From NCBI GenBank assembly GCA_008477525.1, contig SPDT01000006.1, positions 2,011,501 through 2,075,500 of the forward strand: a DNA stretch of 64,000 bases, written 5' to 3'. A program made the translations under genes and the position numbers. The notes under the pieces are model-generated. The model was not told where the DNA came from, did not search any database, and worked only from the letters and a program-made list of their open reading frames with translations. Origin of the DNA: Hypomyces perniciosus. Its lineage: Eukaryota > Ascomycota > Sordariomycetes > Hypocreales > Hypocreaceae. The stretch's first letter is position 1; each line of letters begins with the position of its first letter. Positions 24,103 to 35,563 of the stretch are shown here, piece after piece.

Positions 24103-25808
24103 ATGGCTTCCGGGGGAGATGCTCGACTCATGAAGTCGACGAAATTCCCTTCTGAGTTTAATCAGAAGGTGGACATGCAGAAGGTCAACCTGCAGGTCAT
24201 CAAAAAGTTTGTCGCATCCTATCTCCATCGCCGATCTTTTCTCGTGCTGACTGCCTCTTCGCAGGTGGATTGCCAACAAGATCTCTGAAATCCTTGGCAG
24301 CGAAGATGATGTCGTGATTGAGCTCTGTTTCGGCCTCATCGAGGGTCCTAGATACGTGAGTGTTTGATCTTGACTTCAACTGAGCTGCGGTGTTGCTGAC
24401 TTTTTTTTGGGGGAATGTCTAGCCCGACGTCAAGACGCTTCAAATACAGCTTACGGGGTTCCTCGAAAAAGATACTGCGTCATTTTGTAAGGAGTTATGG
24501 AAGTTGCTGTTGAGCGCTCAGGGAAATCCGCAGGGTGTTCCCAAGGAGCTCCTTGAGGCCAAGAAGCTCGAGCTCATACAAGAAAAGGTTGGTGGATTCC
24601 TACCATCCCGAATAGTCTTCTGTTCTAACAAAAATTCATAGATTGAGGCCGACAGAGCAGCGGAAAATGCTCGGAAGCGCCGTGAAGAGTCAGACCGCCG
24701 TGATGACGAAATATCAGATTTGAAAGAACGGGATCGTCGAGAAAGAAAAACTCGCGGGGAAAACTGGCAAGGTCGCCGAGGCGATCGCGCCTTTGATGGC
24801 CGCGGAAGAGGAGGTCATGGCCGAGGTGCAAATCGGTCGCGATCTCCTGAGCCTCGGCACCGTGATGCTAGGGATTCATATGGCCGCGATAGTTACGTCC
24901 CTCGCGGACGAGAAGGTCGAGGCCGCGACCGCGGTTGGCAACGCCGACGGAATCGCTCACCGTCTGAGGCAGCGTCCAATAAATCCAGCTCACGCAGTCG
25001 CAGCGCTTCTCGCAGCAGCCGGGGCTCAATCAGCCCACCGCGGCACAAAGGTCGCCATAGAGATTCGAGGAAGAGATCTAGGTCACCTCGTGCTGATGCA
25101 TACCGACCTAGACAGCGCTCTCGAAATGGTAGAGACCACCGTGATACACGGCATCGCCGATCTCGCTCCGAGTCATCAGGCCGGGCCTCGCCTCCACCTA
25201 AGCGGAGACGACACCCATCTTCCAGAAGTCGGTCTGTGGAACGACGACGACGATATTCTACCGGATCGTCATCTCGTTCAAGGAGCCGCTCGGAGTCAAG
25301 GAGCCGCAGTCGCAGTCGCCGCCGCAACCGATCTCTTGATAGCGCACGTTCAGACTCACCTCCAAGACGTCGTGAACGACACCGAAGCAATGATATGAAC
25401 GATTCAGACGATGACCGAGAGAAAAATCGGCGGGACAGCCGCCGTCGTGTAGACGAGCGCTCGTCGCAAAATGGCAAAGAAACCAAAAGACGGAGGCGCA
25501 ATAGTTCCTCTCCGCCTTCATCTCCATCAATTCGTGGCAAGTCAGCTGATGTTTTGGAAGATGAACCTCGTGCTTCGATACCCAAACCAGATGGTGTCTC
25601 CGATAACGACAACCGAGAGGTGGGTAGCTCCTGATTGAAGGAGTATGGGGCCAAGGAGGATTTGCGGCTGACACTGACGACTGGTTCAATGACACAGAAC
25701 AAGAAATCTCAACCAAATACAGCTGTACTGAGGGAGAAGCTATTGAGGGAGAAGAGCAAGCAGATGAGATCCTCTGATAACGGTGCTGTTCTTAACAACC
25801 GAGGCTAA
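24103..25808 (+). CDS. PWI-domain, RS-rich splicing factor (SRRM1/SRm160-like)
   Basis: Five exons (24103-24206, 24265-24355, 24423-24587, 24642-25619, 25698-25808) encode 482 residues. The first 110 residues form a PWI domain, a nucleic-acid-binding fold of pre-mRNA processing factors. It has KSTKFPSEFNQKVDMQKVNL, then the K-W-I core with KKWIANKISEILG and GFLEKDTASFCKELW. A basic helix rich in Glu/Arg follows. A long Arg/Ser tract with many SRSRS and RSRSP units occupies about 190-430. The last exon, joined by an intron with a CACAG acceptor, gives a compact end with VLREKLLREK. Without that splice the frame would stop at 25634. SRm160 proteins act as splicing co-activators in nuclear speckles, and this role is inferred from the domain. 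The RS codons create long open frames in other phases, which I regard as artefacts. Confidence 0.93.
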
Positions 25809-26259
25809 CTGTCGTCAAAGCATTCGGTTCTATTACGTCGCAAGGTGCGACATTGTATGGCATACTGAGAAGGGTAGGGAAAGCTGGATAGGACCATGCT
25901 CTATAAACTCAATAGCTGAAATGACCAAACGTGGGTCATAGTAAACCGTGTTGTAGAGATGATACATAGGACATGCATTGCAAGATTCCATTGTCGGTGG
26001 TGCTACTCCGTAGACGGTGCGATGAGCTCATCGGTACGATGTACATTAGCCAATGGCAGCGCGGGGCAGCACTGGTTTTAGCGCCATTGCCCCCCAAAAT
26101 TCAGGCCTAGAATGCCTCCTGCTTTTGTCAATTCATACACTTTCTCCTACATAACCTCAACATCGAGGCGTGATTGACGCCTAGGCGACGCTTCTATCCA
26201 CCACTCTCCGACAACGACGCTGTCGTAGTGCCATACAACCCGATTTAGATCGCCCTCGC
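25809..26259. other. Intergenic region between the PWI gene and eaf6
   Basis: This 451 bp holds the PWI 3' UTR and the eaf6 promoter. One TACTCCGTAG motif lies near 26005. A CCAAT box (ATTAGCCAATGG, about 26045-26056) lies some 200 bp upstream of the eaf6 ATG. No gene is visible. Confidence 0.55.
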
Positions 26260-26918
26260 ATGGCAGATAACAAACAAGGAATTGCCTCAGGATCCAGCGA
26301 GGCGCAAGCTACCATGGCGGAGTATAAGAAAGCTCAGGCGCGTGTGCGAGACCTGGTCGACAAACGGAGAGTGCTTGAGCGCCGCCTCGTACGTCGCGTC
26401 TTTTGTTATCATCCGGATCGCAATTTCATCAACTGACAGCTTGACTAGGCACAGCTGGAAGATAGCATTGCGCAAAAGGAAACGGCGTACCTCGATAGTA
26501 CGCCGAGTGGCAACATAATTACGGGCTTCGACAACTACATGAAGGGCACAAGCGGTGCAGCAGCGCAACGGCGCAAGACGGGGCCTGCGGAGCAGAACCG
26601 TGTGTTTTCGCGATCGTCCATCTCGTATCGACCGAACAACGGGGTAAGAATGCGGGTTGCAATGTTTACCTTGAGAGACTGTCTTCTGACGAGAGGATTT
26701 TGCGTGTTTAGGACTCGGCGACGCCAGCATCAGTAGGGTCGACTCCCGCGCCAACACCTTTATCTGCCTCTTTCCGGGATAGCGGGTCAGCACATGCTAC
26801 GCCCACATCGGCGAGCGGGAACAAGGTGAACAAGGTCAAGAAGAAGGATAACGAGGATAGCGAGAACGACGCGCAGACAAACAAGAAACGGACAAATTTT
26901 GGAGCCTCTAGGAAGTGA
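26260..26918 (+). CDS. eaf6: Chromatin modification subunit Eaf6
   Basis: Three exons (26260-26388, 26449-26643, 26712-26918) encode 176 residues. Eaf6 is a small subunit of the NuA4 histone H4/H2A acetyltransferase and, in many eukaryotes, of NuA3/MOZ complexes. The N-terminal half is the family coiled coil: YKKAQARVRDLVDKRRVLERRL joined across intron 1 to AQLEDSIAQKETAYL. The signature STPSGNIITGFDNYMKG follows. The C-terminal half is low complexity, with many Ser/Thr/Pro residues and a basic Lys-rich end (KVNKVKKKD, NKKRTNFGASRK). Introns are short (60 and 68 nt) with TAG acceptors, and frame is maintained. The protein is nuclear by family knowledge and its length is typical for filamentous fungi. 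Confidence 0.96.
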
Positions 26919-28152
26919 GAATCTGGGAAATGGCCATAAAATCATATCACACGAGGGAAGGAAACCGATATGGCGTTCATGGATACAGGTACCATAGGCA
27001 TGGCGTTCAGGGGAGATGTTTGGAACAAATACATATCAAGAATGAGCCGCTCAAACGCATGCAGGCTAAAATGGTAAAGATGGCCTTCTTAATCCGGACG
27101 AGACCTAATGAAGACATTACAGCACAGGCATTAGAAACCAGATGGAATGGCCGATTGATATGATGCTGAGGCTGAATGGATAAGCATAACGCCACAAACG
27201 CAGCCCTTTTATTGCTTCGTAACGAACTCTCGGATGAGTCCACTCATCTGATGCCCGAACTAAAGCGGCCACAGCAAAGTTCCGCGCCCCTCCTCTCTGT
27301 TCCCTTTACTGGTGTGGCGATGCTATTATTGGATATCCTCCGCGAAGGATCTCTTTCCGAATTCACGGTCTTGGTGTGCTTTGATAGTCAACTAGGTATT
27401 TCCGATCTCAACTTTACAGCAATAATTAACTCCGTAACTACGAAGTACCGGTATTATATATCCGATATCATATTTGCTCGATTGACTCACCATAGACACC
27501 TGTAGTCATGGCGGTTTGCTGCTGCCTCCCAAAGAAAAGAAAACGCGCGTAATCTCTCTATTCTGCTCGTTCGTTGGTTCGCTCACTCCTTCACTCTCCT
27601 CTCTTATCATTCATTTACTCGGCGTAAGTATTCCTGGTGTTAGTCCTTTGAAAGTCGTAAAGACGCCTTGACTAACATCCAACATCACGGGCTAAGACGG
27701 GTACCGTACCAAGAAATGGAGTAATAATAGTACGATAGTACTTCGTATCCCATCTCAATATATTTATAGGACATAATTAATTGATGTTTCCAATTGATCA
27801 ACTGTCAAGGAAGTCCTTGAAAAGGGTACTTAAATCTGCCCTCAATCCAATGTACCTCTGCTACTTCGTACCTATGCGAAAGGATTGACCTTTAATGTAT
27901 GCAAGGCACTCCGCTAATGCACTCGTTTTGCAGAAGGCCCTCTATCTCGAGGCCATGGATCTCACCCACAGCTACCCTAGCAATTACGACCTAGGTACAT
28001 ACATTAGTGGTGCGGGGTTGCGGATGAGGGGTCCAGCCGTGTGTCCCCTAAGGCTGACTTGGAATTCCTATTAAGACGTGATCCTGAGCTCTTCCACTTC
28101 CTTCATCTTTTCTCAACACGCTCCTCCGTACTTAGCAGCTCGATCAATACCC
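26919..28152. other. Intergenic region upstream of dpp5
   Basis: This 1.23 kb has no supportable gene. TAG/TAC runs lie near 27725-27750 and a TACTTCGTA motif near 27865. The final 100 bp (28050-28152) is CT-rich leader for dpp5. Confidence 0.5.
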
Positions 28153-30459
28153 ATGATGACCATCCAAGCCAAAAAGTTCACCCCAGAGGTGCTCATCTCA
28201 GCGCCTCGACGTTCGCCCGGCGTGCCTAATTCCACTGGCGAGCTGGTCTTTTATACTGTATGCAATCTGCAATGCCTGTGGCGCCCCTTGGCTGGCATCG
28301 CTCCGTACCTAGGCTAATGACTTAGACAGGTCTCTACATATTCATTCGATACCCACTCCAAGACATCCCAGATCCGCGTCTTGAATATCAAAGAGGGGAC
28401 CTCCCATTTGGTTTCCGAGGACCCCACCGCGAGTGACCCGATCTGGATCAGTGAGAAAGAAATTGCATTTGTCAAAGGACTTGATAACGGCGCCTCTGCG
28501 CTCGTTGCTCAACATGTGCTGGACAAGTCTGAGTGAGTGGATTCATCCACTGCTAAGCCCAACCCAACCAAGACTGACACACCTGGCTAAGATCAAATAC
28601 CATCCATCGATTTGCCGGGAGCATTTCTAACCTCAAGGCAAAGTCATTGTCGTCAGACAAGGTGGCATTCTGCTGCTCTGCAGTGACGACCCCAAAGGGC
28701 GAATTATACGATCCCAACGCGGAGCCCAAGCCTCGTTCCACCGCCAAGATCTACTCATCCCTTTTTGTCCGGCATTGGGATACTTGGTCCACTGAGAACC
28801 ACAACTCTCTCTGGTACGGCCAACTCGAGAAGAAGGATGGAAAATGGACACTCACCAACTCGGCTCTCACAAATCTGCTTGCGGGCACACAACTGAGCTC
28901 TCCTGTCCCGCCTTTCGGAGGCACCGGTGACTTCGACGTCTCCACCTCTGGCATTGTCTTTGTCGCAAAGGACCCGGAGTTGAACCCAGCAAGATACACG
29001 AAGACGGATCTTTACTATGTCCCCATCAAGTCATTCCTGGAGAAGCCGACAAGCCCCCAAATTGTCAAGACCGGAAATTTACTAGGATACTCAATGTCTC
29101 CCACCTTCTCCGGAGATGGAAAGCAGCTTGCTTTTGTGCGGATGAAGTCCCAGCAATATGAAGCGGACAAGACGAGGTTGTTGTTGATCCCCGATGTGGC
29201 CGACTTGAGTAACGTGCAGGAATTCTATGAGACCAGTGACGGCAATGGTGGATGGGACTACAAGCCCGACTGGATCACATGGAGCCATGATGACAAGGAG
29301 CTGTACATTTCAGCCGAGAAGCATTCGAGATCTGTGTTGTGGAAGCTGCCGGCATCTCCCCAAGAAGCCAAATCTCTGCCAATTACCATCTACGAGGAGG
29401 GCTCTGTAGCTGAGGCAAGAGTGCTTGGAAACAGCTCCTCACTGCTTATAACTTCCAGGTCACGCGTTGAGAGCTCAGCCTACTCGATTCTCGAACCTGA
29501 AACCAAGTCCGTCACTGTCATCTCTTCTAGCTCGAAGCAGGGCAGGTCGTTGGCTTTACACGAGTCGCAATGCAAGGAGATCTGGTACCCTGGTGCCGCG
29601 GGCTACGATGTTCACGCTCTCGTGACAACCCCTTCAAACTTTGATCCGTCCAAGAAATATCCCCTCGCATTCTTGATCCACGGTGGTCCACAGGCTGCTT
29701 GGAAAGATGACTGGAGTACCCGATGGAACCCCGCCATTTTTGCTGAGCAGGGCTACGTTGCTGTGAGTCCCAATCCGACAGGAAGTACTGGTTATGGACA
29801 AGCGCATACAGATGCTATCCATAACAACTGGGGAGGGACACCTTACGAGGATTTGGTCAAATGTTTCGAGTATCTGGAAAAGGAAGTAAGCTATGTGGAT
29901 ACAACTCGAGCGGTAGCACTAGGCGCCTCTTATGGCGGTTACATGATCAACTGGATTCAAGGAAACGAGCTTGGACGCAAGTTTCGAGCGCTCGTATGCC
30001 ACGATGGTGTGTTTTCGACTCTGAGCCAATGGTCGACCGAAGAGCTGTTCTTCCCTGAACACGACTTTGGCGGTACGCTATGGGACAACAGGGCTGGTTA
30101 TGAGAAGTGGGATCCTGCCAAACACGTTGGCAATTGGGCCACGCCACAGCTCGTAAGTCGTGGTTTTCGTGTGTGTCATGCCATGACAGCTAATGCCTTC
30201 CTAGGTTATTCACAACGAACTCGATTACCGCCTGCCTATATCAGAAGGCTTGGCCATGTTCAATGTTCTCCAAGCTCGCGGCGTACCGAGCAAGCTTGTC
30301 ATGTTCCCCGACGAGAATCATGTAAGTGATAGTATAACACCAACATGTGGACTTCAGGCTAACCATCGTAAGTGGGTTCTAAAACCGGAGAACTCTTTAG
30401 TTTGGCATAAGGAGGTGCTGGACTGGATCAACAAATATAGCGGGATCGCGGAGGAGTAG
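28153..30459 (+). CDS. dpp5: Dipeptidyl-peptidase 5-like serine peptidase (family S9)
   Basis: Five exons (28153-28257, 28330-28532, 28592-30152, 30205-30321, 30373-30459) encode 690 residues. S9 peptidases remove N-terminal dipeptides from peptides. The N-terminal 400 residues form beta-propeller-like repeats (for example [17 protein letters not shown] and [16 protein letters not shown]). The C-terminal alpha/beta hydrolase has HGGPQAAW, the nucleophile elbow GASYGGYM with Ser549, the acid Asp630 in NELDYRLP, and the catalytic His662 in PDENH. The His is the last codon of exon 4. Unlike secreted fungal DppV there is no signal peptide; the protein starts [12 protein letters not shown], so it is probably cytosolic. 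The splice at 28532/28592 removes an apparent stop and restores KSESNTIHRF. All four introns are GT-AG. Confidence 0.95.
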
Positions 30460-31212
30460 TGAACGAAAAGTTTAGGTATAAAAGGGGGTTGCATCTCTTT
30501 CGGTGTGTCGAGAGGCAACATGCGCACGCCCTGGAGGTACCCCTTGATTTGTCCACAACAGCTAGGAAAAAGGACAATAATAGCTCACGAATAATTTCTA
30601 CCTGCCGGGATAAATCCACTGAGAAGATGAAATGATGAAATTCTAGGCCATAACTCAGGCACTGCATAAAGTTTGGTGCTGCTGATGTGGAAGGTGAGGG
30701 CCGTGGGACTCAAGAATTGATACAGAGGAGTTATATTACAAGTTGTGAACGATTGGATAAATGAAGGATGTCATTTCCCCTGCTTATTCTGGCATCAAAA
30801 GTCAAGAATTAAATGGAAAAGCCTTTGGAGGAGATGCAACGGATAGACACATAAGGTAGGGGGGCATAGTGCGGAGTGTGAAGTTACCAAATGGCACTGT
30901 GCGAGCTCACACGCCAACTGGAACCAAACCTGCAAAGAGAGCTCAAGCTGGTCCTGTGCATACGCAGCGCAGAAACCTTCTCGGACCACGCGAGCTTAAC
31001 CAACTCCCATTGCCGATATATAAAGAGCCCCGAGGCCCTGAGAGCGAACATGTGCCGTGTGTCACATTCACGACCCAGCCGATGACGCCCCCATATATGC
31101 GACAGCAGCATCGGTACAAACAGCAGCGTCAACTTTCCAGCTTTCTAGATCAACAGCTCTCTTCTTCTTGTCCCTCATCCCACGAACTCCTTCCTACCTT
31201 CGCGCCTTCAAT
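30460..31212 (+). other. Intergenic region with TAF3-like gene promoter
   Basis: This 753 bp holds the dpp5 3' UTR and the promoter of the next gene. No gene is visible. A TATATAAA box lies at 31017-31024 and the last 90 bp is CT-rich leader. Confidence 0.55.
31017..31024 (+). promoter_or_regulatory. TATA-like box of the TAF3-like gene
   Basis: TATATAAA stands about 190 bp upstream of the ATG at 31213, a plausible distance given a leader of 100-150 nt. It is one of few clear TATA boxes in this window. Confidence 0.5.
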
Positions 31213-32170
31213 ATGACATCTCCACCTTCTATATACCACGCTTTTCTGCGGCCTTCGATTCTGCAGATCCTCCGCGCGACGGGGTACCACAGCACACGGC
31301 CCGCAGTGCTCGACACTCTGACTGACCTGGCGGCGCGATACCTGACTGCGCTGTGCGAGAAGACGGCTAGCAACGCAATCAATAACCAGGGCGACGCTGG
31401 GGACTACACAGTCGTGGACATCAGGCTCGCGCTACAGGAGGTGGGCGCCTTGCTCCCTGAGAAGCTCGCCACAGAGCAGGCGTGGAAGGGAGAGGAGGAT
31501 ATGAGAGGGGTCGAAGAGTTTATTCAGTGGTTTGCGGGGCAGCGCATGAAGGAGATGATGGAGATGGGCAGCGAAGACGGAGAATCTGACGCAACTGATT
31601 ATTTAACAGGTAATGAGATCTTGAAGGCTCCTCTCGCGGGAAAGTTTAGCTGATGAAATATCCCAAACAGCCCTCAAGAAGAAGCACAGCAAGACTGGCG
31701 ATGACGCCAAATACCAAGGCACAATCTTCGGAAAACCCAATGATGTGGGCGAGATACTAGTCGAGGGTGGGCCGATTACAAGCATCAACGACTGGATATC
31801 CCAGAGGACACCTGAGTATCCGCAACAGAACGGCGAGCACGCAGAGGACCTGGACTCGAGGCCGCCTAGTTCAGGCCTCAGCTCTGTGGGCGATAGATTG
31901 GGTGAGGACGGTGGAGAGCACATGGACTTGACATAGGAGTCAGGCAACGGGCACAAACAAGAACACGAAGATGAAGACACCAACGTCGCTCCAAAACGAC
32001 GATCCGGTTCTAGGGATGCCGGGCGTCCTCTGAAAGACCTCAACGAAGCCATTGCCACGATATCCAAGTCGAAGCGCAAGAACCAGTCAAGGAGCCACGA
32101 TCATGTCATTGAAGAATCGCCGAGACGGTCAGGGAGGGCGAGAAAACCAAAGGTGTGGTTTGACAGATAG
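31213..32170 (+). CDS. TAF3-like histone-fold (bromodomain-associated) transcription factor subunit
   Basis: The first 75 residues form a bromodomain-associated histone fold: FLRPSILQILRATGYHSTRP, then LDTLTDLAARYLTAL and VVDIRLALQEVGAL. In fungi this fold at the N-terminus is typical of the TFIID subunit TAF3 (less likely TAF8). Exon 1 (31213-31609) joins exon 2 (31671 onward) as DYLTALKKKH. Exon 2 would end at a TAG at 31934-31936, yet the same frame continues for 78 sense codons. Those codons encode a basic tail with KSKRKNQSRS and RRSGRARKPKVWFDR, stopping at 32170. A 42-nt intron (31902-31943, GTGAGG donor, CAG acceptor) would remove the TAG and keep frame, giving 284 residues. A 51-nt alternative (31886-31936) also fits. 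If nothing is spliced, the protein ends at 31936 unless the stop is read through. The function is inferred from the fold. Confidence 0.8.
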
Positions 32171-32540
32171 AGGTGGGAGTTGCTGGAACGGGAAGAGATT
32201 ATCAGTGTCTATCTATATTCTTTTTAAGTAATTGCATAGCGTCGGAGTTCCGGATGACAGGATTGAACCAGGCTTGGGCCCAGGCTCCATTTGTACTTTT
32301 GGGTGGTTTGCGCAACAACAACAACACGGCTTTGAGCCTCGTTAGTTAATATCTGCCCATTTACTCACTCACCTGGTGATCTTATGGCGTGAAGCAGAGA
32401 CACATTGTTTCATAAGATTGAGTCAGGTGAAATATTGATATACATATGTCGTACACATGATTGTCTATGCCCGATGCCTTGTCGTCAGAGATGATTCGTT
32501 ACGTGATCCTAATGTACATTATATATCATCCATTCATCAA
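32171..32540. other. Convergent 3' intergenic region
   Basis: This lies between the stops of the TAF3-like gene and cia84. It is AT-rich with no gene visible and is probably occupied by overlapping or adjacent 3' UTRs. Confidence 0.6.
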
Positions 32541-35051
32541 CTATCGTCTCCTGCCACCTGCCCCTTTTCTAGGAGCCAGTAGCTCGTACACGCCCATCTG
32601 CTTCGCTGCCTCGAGGAGCATCATCCTCCGCTCGTCTTCATCGTCGAGCTTCGGCCAGAACTTCTTTTGCAAATACTCGTACAGGGCCTCGCCTCTCTCC
32701 CCTGCTTCGAGCTTCTCTGCGTCACCACCAGCCCGTGCAAGCAGTTCAACGTCTAGATCCCGCTTAGCAAGCAAGAGCCGTTGCCTCTGCGACGCGGTGT
32801 CCCAGGAAAGCTTTGTAGTCCCAAGAACCATTTCCAAGACGAGTGCCTCGGGAGGGAGGAACTTGAAGAGGTCTTTAAGGACCGTCAGGGCAACGAGGAA
32901 ACCTGCATTGTCGTTTAATCGACGGAATGTGTGCAAGATCTTGCGCGCCAGTTGGCCGTCCATGCCGTCGGGCTCGAATATATCTTTGAACCTAATTGTT
33001 TCATTAAAGAGGCTGCGGGTTGCCTCGATTTCCCCCTCGATGGCATCCTGAGCCACAATATGAAGTCGGTTTATGGCCAGCGTTTTCCAGAGAGCGCTGA
33101 AAGTGTAAGGGTCGGGCACGACCCCACGATCGTCAACGAAAGAGCGGTACAGGGCTAAAGCCTCCTTAGATCGGCCCTCTTGGATATGTGATTCAAGAAG
33201 TTGGTTCATCATGAAAGCATCAGGGCTAATCTCGGCACTACGAAAGGCATCCCATAGAGTCTCCAATTGACCGTGAAAACCGCGCAGGCGGTAGTTCTCA
33301 GCAAGAAGAGAGAACGTCTCGATAGTAGCCCTTGGCAATCCTGCATCCGCCCGGTCCGAGAGCTTAGGGTTCTCACCACCGTTTGACTTCCTGATAGACA
33401 CAAACTCGATCCTGCGCCTGATCATTCGCCAAGCCAGTGCCTCGGCTTTCTTGACGTCGTCAACACCTCCGGATCGTTGCCAAGCCCCGATGAGGCCGTT
33501 GAGTTGAATCGGCGATGCCTCAACCCCTTTGATTCGCATGAATTCCACGACTCTCCACGCACCGTCCATATCACCCGCGCCAATCAGTCGCTTTAGCCAC
33601 TTGCCCAGAAAGAATTTGTTGCCGACGACCGATGGCATGTAACTTCGCCGCTTCAAGTCAATCTGCCCATCGCTCATCATATGGACAAAGACATTGAGGG
33701 CATTCTCGACGTCATTTACGGTCAGAAAGTAGGAAATCACTTGATCGTAGTCCGAAAGCTTCATCTCCTTTCCGAGAAGCTTTCTCATCTGACGATAGGC
33801 ATCCCACGCTCGTTCCTGGCTTTCTTCCGTGCCTTGCTCGCAGCAGGTACGGATGAGCGCCATCAGGATTCGTGGGTTCATTTGTCGATCAAGGAGCTTG
33901 TCGATGGCCTGCTCTGCCTGCTCCATGTTTCCCACCCGCAACCACATGCGCGCACCAAGTTCCCAAAAGTCTTGAAACGTTGTGGCGTTTTGACTGCCAA
34001 GGTCCGCTTTGCACCTTTTCCAGTTTTCAATAGCTTTAGACTCCCATCCATCGATAAAGACGGCCTCCATCGCGAGAAGCTGCTGCAACGGGCTGAGTGT
34101 TACCCTGGCCTCGCTCATGTCTCTAGCTAGCAGGGCGATGTGTTCGAGCCGGTGAGCATTTATCGTCTCATCCTCTATCGAGAATACTTTCCAGAGAAAA
34201 TCCCAGACGCGGGGGGTAACGGTGCTCCACGAAAGAGCCAGAGTAAGTCTAGTCGCGTGATACGCCTTGTAGACGGCGTGAACGCTCTTCTTCTTCAGGC
34301 GTGGACTTTGCAAAGATTCCTGGAAGACACGCCTCAGAACTGCGTTCAGTTTGCGTATTTTTCTTGCCTGGTTTATCGTCCACTTTTTCTCCGGGATATA
34401 CGGCGCCGACTTTCTCAGATGACTTTCTTCTTCCATTAATTGTAGCTCTGGCATGTCCGCCGTCATCTCATCCAGTATGTCCTTTGGAAGATCCATGCCG
34501 GTCTCTTTGATTTCGGCGTCGATCGACTTTGTATATGCTTCCATTTTTGCTATCATCTTCTCCAGGTCATCTGCGGACTGCATGCTATCCCAGCCTTGAC
34601 CAACATCTTCCAGCACGGCCTTGAAAGCGTCCTTTTCGTCCTGTGTCCCAATGCCACCCTTGAGATCTAAAAGAGCGTCTTTCAGCTCAGAGATTTCAAA
34701 ACTGCGCAAGGACTCCCCGAATGCCTGTTCATTGGGCAATTCCGTCCGCTTCTTGTCGTCCTGTTCGAAGAACCGGACGGAAAAGTTGCCATCTTCTTGG
34801 CCTTTCTCCTTCTCGGAGTCGCGTAAGCCTTTCCCCCCCTGCAGGTATTGTGCCAGCTCAGCTTTTAGAGGATGGCCAGCAAGGCGTTTGCTCGATGATG
34901 GTGGCAGTTGTGGTTTCGGTTTGCTCGACGTCTGGGTGCTGTATGCCGCAATCCATGGCTGAGCTGGCTGTCTGGTGAGCCGGGACAAACATGAGCGGCA
35001 GACAATGTCGTTTCGACATCGGAGGTCGCGTATTATCGGTCGGCAAGACAT
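32541..35051 (-). CDS. cia84: Mitochondrial PPR protein, complex I intermediate-associated protein 84
   Basis: This is a single-exon protein of 836 residues. CIA84 is a pentatricopeptide-repeat protein needed to assemble the membrane arm of respiratory complex I and is found with assembly intermediates rather than in the finished enzyme. I chose the ATG at 35051 (MSCRPIIRDLRCRND) because it opens an Arg/Ser-rich, acid-poor presequence suited to mitochondrial import, ending near QPWIAAYSTQ. An in-frame ATG at 35159 would bury it. PPR-like helical pairs are seen in the middle, for example RILMALIRTCCEQG, DYDQVISYFLTVNDVENALNVF, KWLKRLIGAGDMDGAWRVVE and NQLLESHIQEGRSKEALALY. The C-terminus is charged and ends RKGAGGRRR. 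Family assignment is from the overall pattern and is fairly sure. The small gene at 35564-35883 lies upstream on the same strand. Confidence 0.88.
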   Translation of the reverse strand: MSCRPIIRDLRCRNDIVCRSCLSRLTRQPAQPWIAAYSTQTSSKPKPQLPPSSSKRLAGHPLKAELAQYLQGGKGLRDSEKEKGQEDGNFSVRFFEQDDKKRTELPNEQAFGESLRSFEISELKDALLDLKGGIGTQDEKDAFKAVLEDVGQGWDSMQSADDLEKMIAKMEAYTKSIDAEIKETGMDLPKDILDEMTADMPELQLMEEESHLRKSAPYIPEKKWTINQARKIRKLNAVLRRVFQESLQSPRLKKKSVHAVYKAYHATRLTLALSWSTVTPRVWDFLWKVFSIEDETINAHRLEHIALLARDMSEARVTLSPLQQLLAMEAVFIDGWESKAIENWKRCKADLGSQNATTFQDFWELGARMWLRVGNMEQAEQAIDKLLDRQMNPRILMALIRTCCEQGTEESQERAWDAYRQMRKLLGKEMKLSDYDQVISYFLTVNDVENALNVFVHMMSDGQIDLKRRSYMPSVVGNKFFLGKWLKRLIGAGDMDGAWRVVEFMRIKGVEASPIQLNGLIGAWQRSGGVDDVKKAEALAWRMIRRRIEFVSIRKSNGGENPKLSDRADAGLPRATIETFSLLAENYRLRGFHGQLETLWDAFRSAEISPDAFMMNQLLESHIQEGRSKEALALYRSFVDDRGVVPDPYTFSALWKTLAINRLHIVAQDAIEGEIEATRSLFNETIRFKDIFEPDGMDGQLARKILHTFRRLNDNAGFLVALTVLKDLFKFLPPEALVLEMVLGTTKLSWDTASQRQRLLLAKRDLDVELLARAGGDAEKLEAGERGEALYEYLQKKFWPKLDDEDERRMMLLEAAKQMGVYELLAPRKGAGGRRR

Positions 35052-35563
35052 AATTTCCAAATGAGAACAGCGTAGTGCCTTCTGCACTCGCTCGGATTGA
35101 GCGTTCGGACTTTTTTTTTTTTTGGGTGTTGAAGATTGCGTTGATAGGTTCCCATGCAACTGTTATCGATAAGGCGCGGGAGCCTCCACCTTATGATCGC
35201 CTTTATGTACATCAGCATACGCCGCTACGGAGTACTCGGTGGCAATACTGCCTCTGAATTATGAGGATAGCTGTCTGACTGATTTTACAAAAACCGAGAA
35301 TCGATGCTCTACACCACTTATATCTGTAGGAGAAAGTTTTACGCGGTAAGCCAAGTAACGAACTGAAGATCGAACTGTTGATAGATTGCTATTTCCATGC
35401 GGCTCTTATATCATACATGCAAAGGGGCCCATTTCGTCCAACTTTGCCACTGGGAACAATAATCCTTCCAGAAAAAGAATCCCAATCAATAATAATACAT
35501 CCTGAGTCCCTGATAAGGACTGCGGTTGTTGTGGCAGGTGGTATATGGCCATGTCGTGCCGAT
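35052..35563. other. Intergenic region upstream of cia84
   Basis: This 512 bp holds the cia84 promoter and the 3' UTR of the small gene. A T run of about 13 nt lies at 35110-35122. A CTACGGAGTACTCGG motif lies near 35225. No further gene is visible. Confidence 0.55.

Noticed and set aside
25620..25634. Ending the PWI protein at 25634
   Set aside because: A GTGGGT donor and CACAG acceptor join in frame to a compact conserved-looking end (LREKLLREK), which is more convincing than the short tail.
24793..25702. Long open frames in alternate phases and on the minus strand over the PWI/RS gene
   Set aside because: They arise from the repeated Arg/Ser codons and have no conserved motif; the spliced plus-strand frame explains the sequence fully.
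32541..35159. Starting CIA84 at 35159
   Set aside because: It would place Lys/Ser-rich sequence before the mitochondrial presequence; the ATG at 35051 gives a normal import signal.
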